The notes below the pieces were generated by a model. That model was not told the DNA's origin and searched no databases. It worked only from the letters and a program-made list of their open reading frames with translations. A DNA stretch of 64,000 nucleotides, taken from Diospyros lotus. Lineage: Eukaryota > Streptophyta > Magnoliopsida > Ericales > Ebenaceae. The translations under genes and the position numbers were made by a program. Shown in pieces: positions 61,501 to 64,000 of the stretch. Each line of letters begins with the position of its first letter. Position 1 is the first letter of the stretch. The DNA lies in assembly GCF_014633365.1 (NCBI RefSeq), contig NC_068344.1:37446670-37510669 (forward strand), given 5' to 3'.

Positions 61501-63180
61501 CTATAAAGATACCTTCCGTGCGATGTAAAGGGTACGCAAACAATTAAGAAGATTCTATTCTCTAGCTGGTCCCTCTCTTTCTCTGCTACTCTCGTCTATC
61601 TCACTCTTCTCTCTCTTTTCCTCTCTCAAATTCCTTCTTGTTCTTTCTCTCTCTGACGACTCCATATCAAGTGGAGTTCTGAATTTCTCTAACAATTCCC
61701 CCGGAATTGTGATAAGGCTCCAGTAGTCACACAGGGTTGTGAGATCAGATCTGAGGTCCTGACATTGATCTGTTTTTAGGATAGCTTGATCTCCAAGTTC
61801 ATGAGGAGAATTCTAGAAAAAAAAAAAAATTAATTAGGAGAAGAAGAAGGGTATATAAGGGGGGCACAATGGTAGTTATCAGCATTCTTTAAGGCCAATT
61901 TTGTCTGCATAACTAAATTCATTAAGTTGGTTATGTATTTTTGAAATGGTTTTTGGAGAAAATAATAAAAAGCATCCGAATGATGTTTTTCAACAGTCAA
62001 TTCAAATTTAAAAAAATTGAGAAGCAGGGTTGTCATTTTTTCTATTTGGAAAATTTTTCTCATTTGAACATGATTTTCTATTTTCCATTCTATATTGAAT
62101 TTTTTTCCAGAAAACAAGGGTCAGTTTCCACAGATGAATAGGCCTCCAGTATCAAGAACTTGGTTAATGTTGTGTATTTTGTACTTCTGAGGAGTTCTCA
62201 CAATAAGCAACAATAACAACATATCAAACCCTTTTCCCATTATGTGGGGTTATCACAATATGTATCTGTTTTTACCTCCCATTTTTTCCGTTTAATGGTT
62301 AACTATAGTAACCTTATTTTGAATTGTTTCACATTTTGTACCTTTTATTTGATATGCTAACTCCGTTAAATCAAGCAGGTATCTGTGTCCAAGGCCCGTG
62401 CAATCATTGTCCTTGCTGAAGATGGAAATGCTGATCAGGTTCTCTTAATAAAGCAAATTACCATGTTTCACACTTTACAATGGTTTTTAATCTTTTCCTC
62501 CTTATATGCAGAGTGATGCTCGTGCATTGAGGACAGTTTTAAGCCTAACTGGAGTAAAAGAAGGGTTACGGGGTCACATAGTTGTGGAATTAAGTGATCT
62601 TGACAATGAGGTCCTCGTCAAACTTGTTGGTGGAGATCTTGTTGAGACTGTTGTTGCTCATGATGTAATTGGTCGCCTAATGATTCAATGTGCTCGGCAA
62701 CCAGGCCTTGCGCAGGTCGACCTACATGCCTTAATTGCAATTTCCCAAATGATTCAGTTATGCTTGTATACCATTAGCTCATCTAGTCTGTTCATTCAGA
62801 TGGTGTTACTTATTAATACTTAGTTAGATGTGAATTAGTCCAACTCTCAGATCCTTCTTGACTATTCAACCAATATTTTTTTTAATGTGAATACTTCTTT
62901 AATGTTTTGTTATTTATGGACTGGACGGCAGATATGGGAGGATATCCTTGGGTTTGAGAATTGTGAGTTCTACATTAAAAGATGGCCGCAGTTGGATGGC
63001 ATGCATTTTGAGGATGTATTAATCAGCTTTCCTGATGCCATTCCTTGTGGAGTCAAGGCTGCATCTTATGGTGGAAAAATAATTTTGAATCCTGATGACT
63101 CCTATGTTCTACAAGAAGGTGATGAAGTTCTTGTTATAGCAGAAGATGATGATTCATATTCCCCATCAACATTGCCAATG
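58585..63180 (+). CDS. CASTOR: CASTOR-type nuclear-envelope ion channel, N-terminal two thirds (runs off right edge)
   Basis: Seven coding exons in the window: 58585-59031, 59118-59189, 59651-60262, 60405-60587, 62379-62438, 62512-62715 and 62932-63180. They give 609 codons, every exon in phase 0 with GT-AG sites. A Ser/Pro/Arg-rich N-terminus precedes four membrane segments (about 140-160, 211-231, 271-291 and 322-345). A pore loop with WTYVADSGGH lies before the last one. RCK-type regulatory sequence follows from NHTLILGWSDKL (about 366), including VSVSKARAIIVLAEDGNADQ and GFENCEFYIKRWPQLDGM. The family forms tetrameric cation channels of the nuclear envelope. CASTOR and POLLUX are needed for nuclear calcium spiking in root symbiosis (family knowledge). 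The segments match CASTOR better than POLLUX. The second filter Gly replaces the usual Asn. The remaining exons lie beyond 64000. Intron 4 (1.8 kb) holds a MITE. Confidence 0.9.
60830..61800 (+). other. LTR-like CT-rich sequence in CASTOR intron 4
   Basis: Two blocks on either side of the MITE at 61091-61281 are rich in ctctctctc words and carry promoter-like text (ggctctataaagatacc near 61498). This resembles decayed LTR or leader sequence. Ends could not be fixed. Confidence 0.3.
61091..61281. mobile_element. Tourist-like MITE, family B
   Basis: 191 bp with inverted ends GGGTGTATTTGATAG and CTATCAAATACACCC, perfect over 15 bp, and TAA on both sides (61088-61090 and 61282-61284). It shares internal words with 16416-16651, inverted relative to it. 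It is non-coding. Confidence 0.85.
62206..62256 (-). mobile_element. Short 3'-tail relic of an RTE LINE
   Basis: gcaacaataacaacatatca followed by aacccttttcccattatgtg matches the 3' end of the LINE at 9705, in CASTOR intron 4. Confidence 0.5.
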
Positions 63181-63568
63181 GTGCTTTCCTTCTCTTTACA
63201 ACATTTATTTTCCATGTATAATTTTATATTTTTATTGTTAGATAATTGCCTCGTTTGTGATTTAGATCTGCCATCTTCCAGTTTGAGACATAAATACATA
63301 GCCATGGCTGGTTGTTAGGCATCTTTATGCATTTTTACTTTCATTTACTTCCATGCAATCTTTAGATTTATATTATGTGTGCGCTTTGCTGAGAGCTAAT
63401 TGTATTTGTTGATTGACATTCTATACATACAGGAGATAAAAATATAAGGTTGGTTTGTCTGCTTTACATGCTTCTTGTTCTCAAGCATCAAATAATGTGC
63501 CAATCCTGTTCAACAAATTTTGCTGAAACTAAGGTGGTCTTCTAGGTTGTATTTGTTGATTGACATTC

Positions 63569-63920
63569 TGATAGTACCTCTAAACAATTGATTGAATTTT
63601 TGTTCCAAAACAGTAAGAATTCCTCACTTTCTGTAGCTTCAGCAATGAATGAAAACCAATACAATGAAAGAAGACAAAAACAGGCCTATTCGAGAGGGCC
63701 TCTCTCTCCCACGAATTCTCTAACAGATTTTTCCACACCTTCTCTCCTCCCTTTTATACCTTCTCCCCTGCTCATTCCAGCCCATGCCCGATCATTCCTT
63801 TCTAACTAACTTGTGACTCTTCTACCCTTGAGTCATTTTACTTTGTTGCCCCTATGGTCCCCACCACTTTTCCCTTCCTTCCTTCTTCTCTGATAAGTTT
63901 GTTTAATGGGGGTCCTAACA
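63569..63920 (-). mobile_element. Solo LTR with perfect 5-bp target duplication
   Basis: 352 bp, starting TGATAGTACC and ending GGTCCTAACA, flanked by CATTC on both sides (63564-63568 and 63921-63925). On the minus strand it begins TGTTAGGACC and carries a TATA-like GGTATAAAAGGG, which sets the orientation. It lies in the CASTOR intron after exon 7. Confidence 0.85.
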
Positions 63921-64000
63921 CATTCATATTTTGTGGTCCTTCAAGTTTTTAAGCTGTCTCCTGCACCGTACATATTGATAAATTCAATTTTCTGTTACAC

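Overview
This is nuclear DNA from a flowering plant, most likely a eudicot. The reasons are small GT-AG exons in AT-rich introns, plant-type gene families (a CASTOR-like channel, a BAGP1-like C2/GRAM/VASt protein, a Shewanella-like phosphatase) and a plant transposon load: an RTE LINE, a tRNA-derived SINE, Harbinger- and Mutator-type MITEs, and Ty3/gypsy LTR elements. I see no bacterial features, CRISPR array, tRNA gene or rRNA.

Layout, left to right. Positions 1-15216 (minus): the first part of a PolI-like 5'-3' exonuclease gene, predicted to be organelle-targeted. Only three coding exons (13967-14122, 8421-8631, 2561-2640) lie in the window; the rest runs off the left edge. Its huge introns hold two RTE LINE relics (one carrying a nested SINE and a nested MITE), a second MITE and two LTR-like sequences. 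Positions 17205-23840 (minus): a complete eIF2A gene, 13 coding exons, 519 codons. Positions 25328-41921 (minus): a complete BAGP1-like gene, 18 coding exons, 595 codons, with one GC-AG intron, a solo LTR and a Mutator-type MITE in its introns. Positions 44518-45714 (plus): an intronless SLP2-type protein phosphatase. Positions 46794-55660: two tandem or nested, decayed LTR retrotransposons on the minus strand, the second itself invaded twice. Positions 58585-63180 and beyond (plus): a CASTOR-type nuclear-envelope ion channel gene, 7 exons in the window, continuing off the right edge. A solo LTR with perfect target duplication lies in its last visible intron.

The four gene models with introns were assembled by hand from conserved protein segments; reading phase closes at every junction. 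The genes do not form a pathway. They are ordinary single-copy-type neighbours: a nucleotide-metabolism enzyme, a translation factor, a membrane-anchored lipid/calcium-sensing-type protein, a phosphatase and a cation channel.

Most notable observations: the CASTOR-type selectivity filter reads ADSGGH where ADSGNH or ADAGNH is usual; a non-autonomous LTR family (positions 46794-49317, with a related solo LTR at 28588-29007) has one unusual ORF filling its interior; a gypsy relic has an in-frame reverse transcriptase to integrase deletion joint; and the exonuclease gene has a leader with a long, transit-peptide-like upstream ORF. I found no convincing wholly new biological system.
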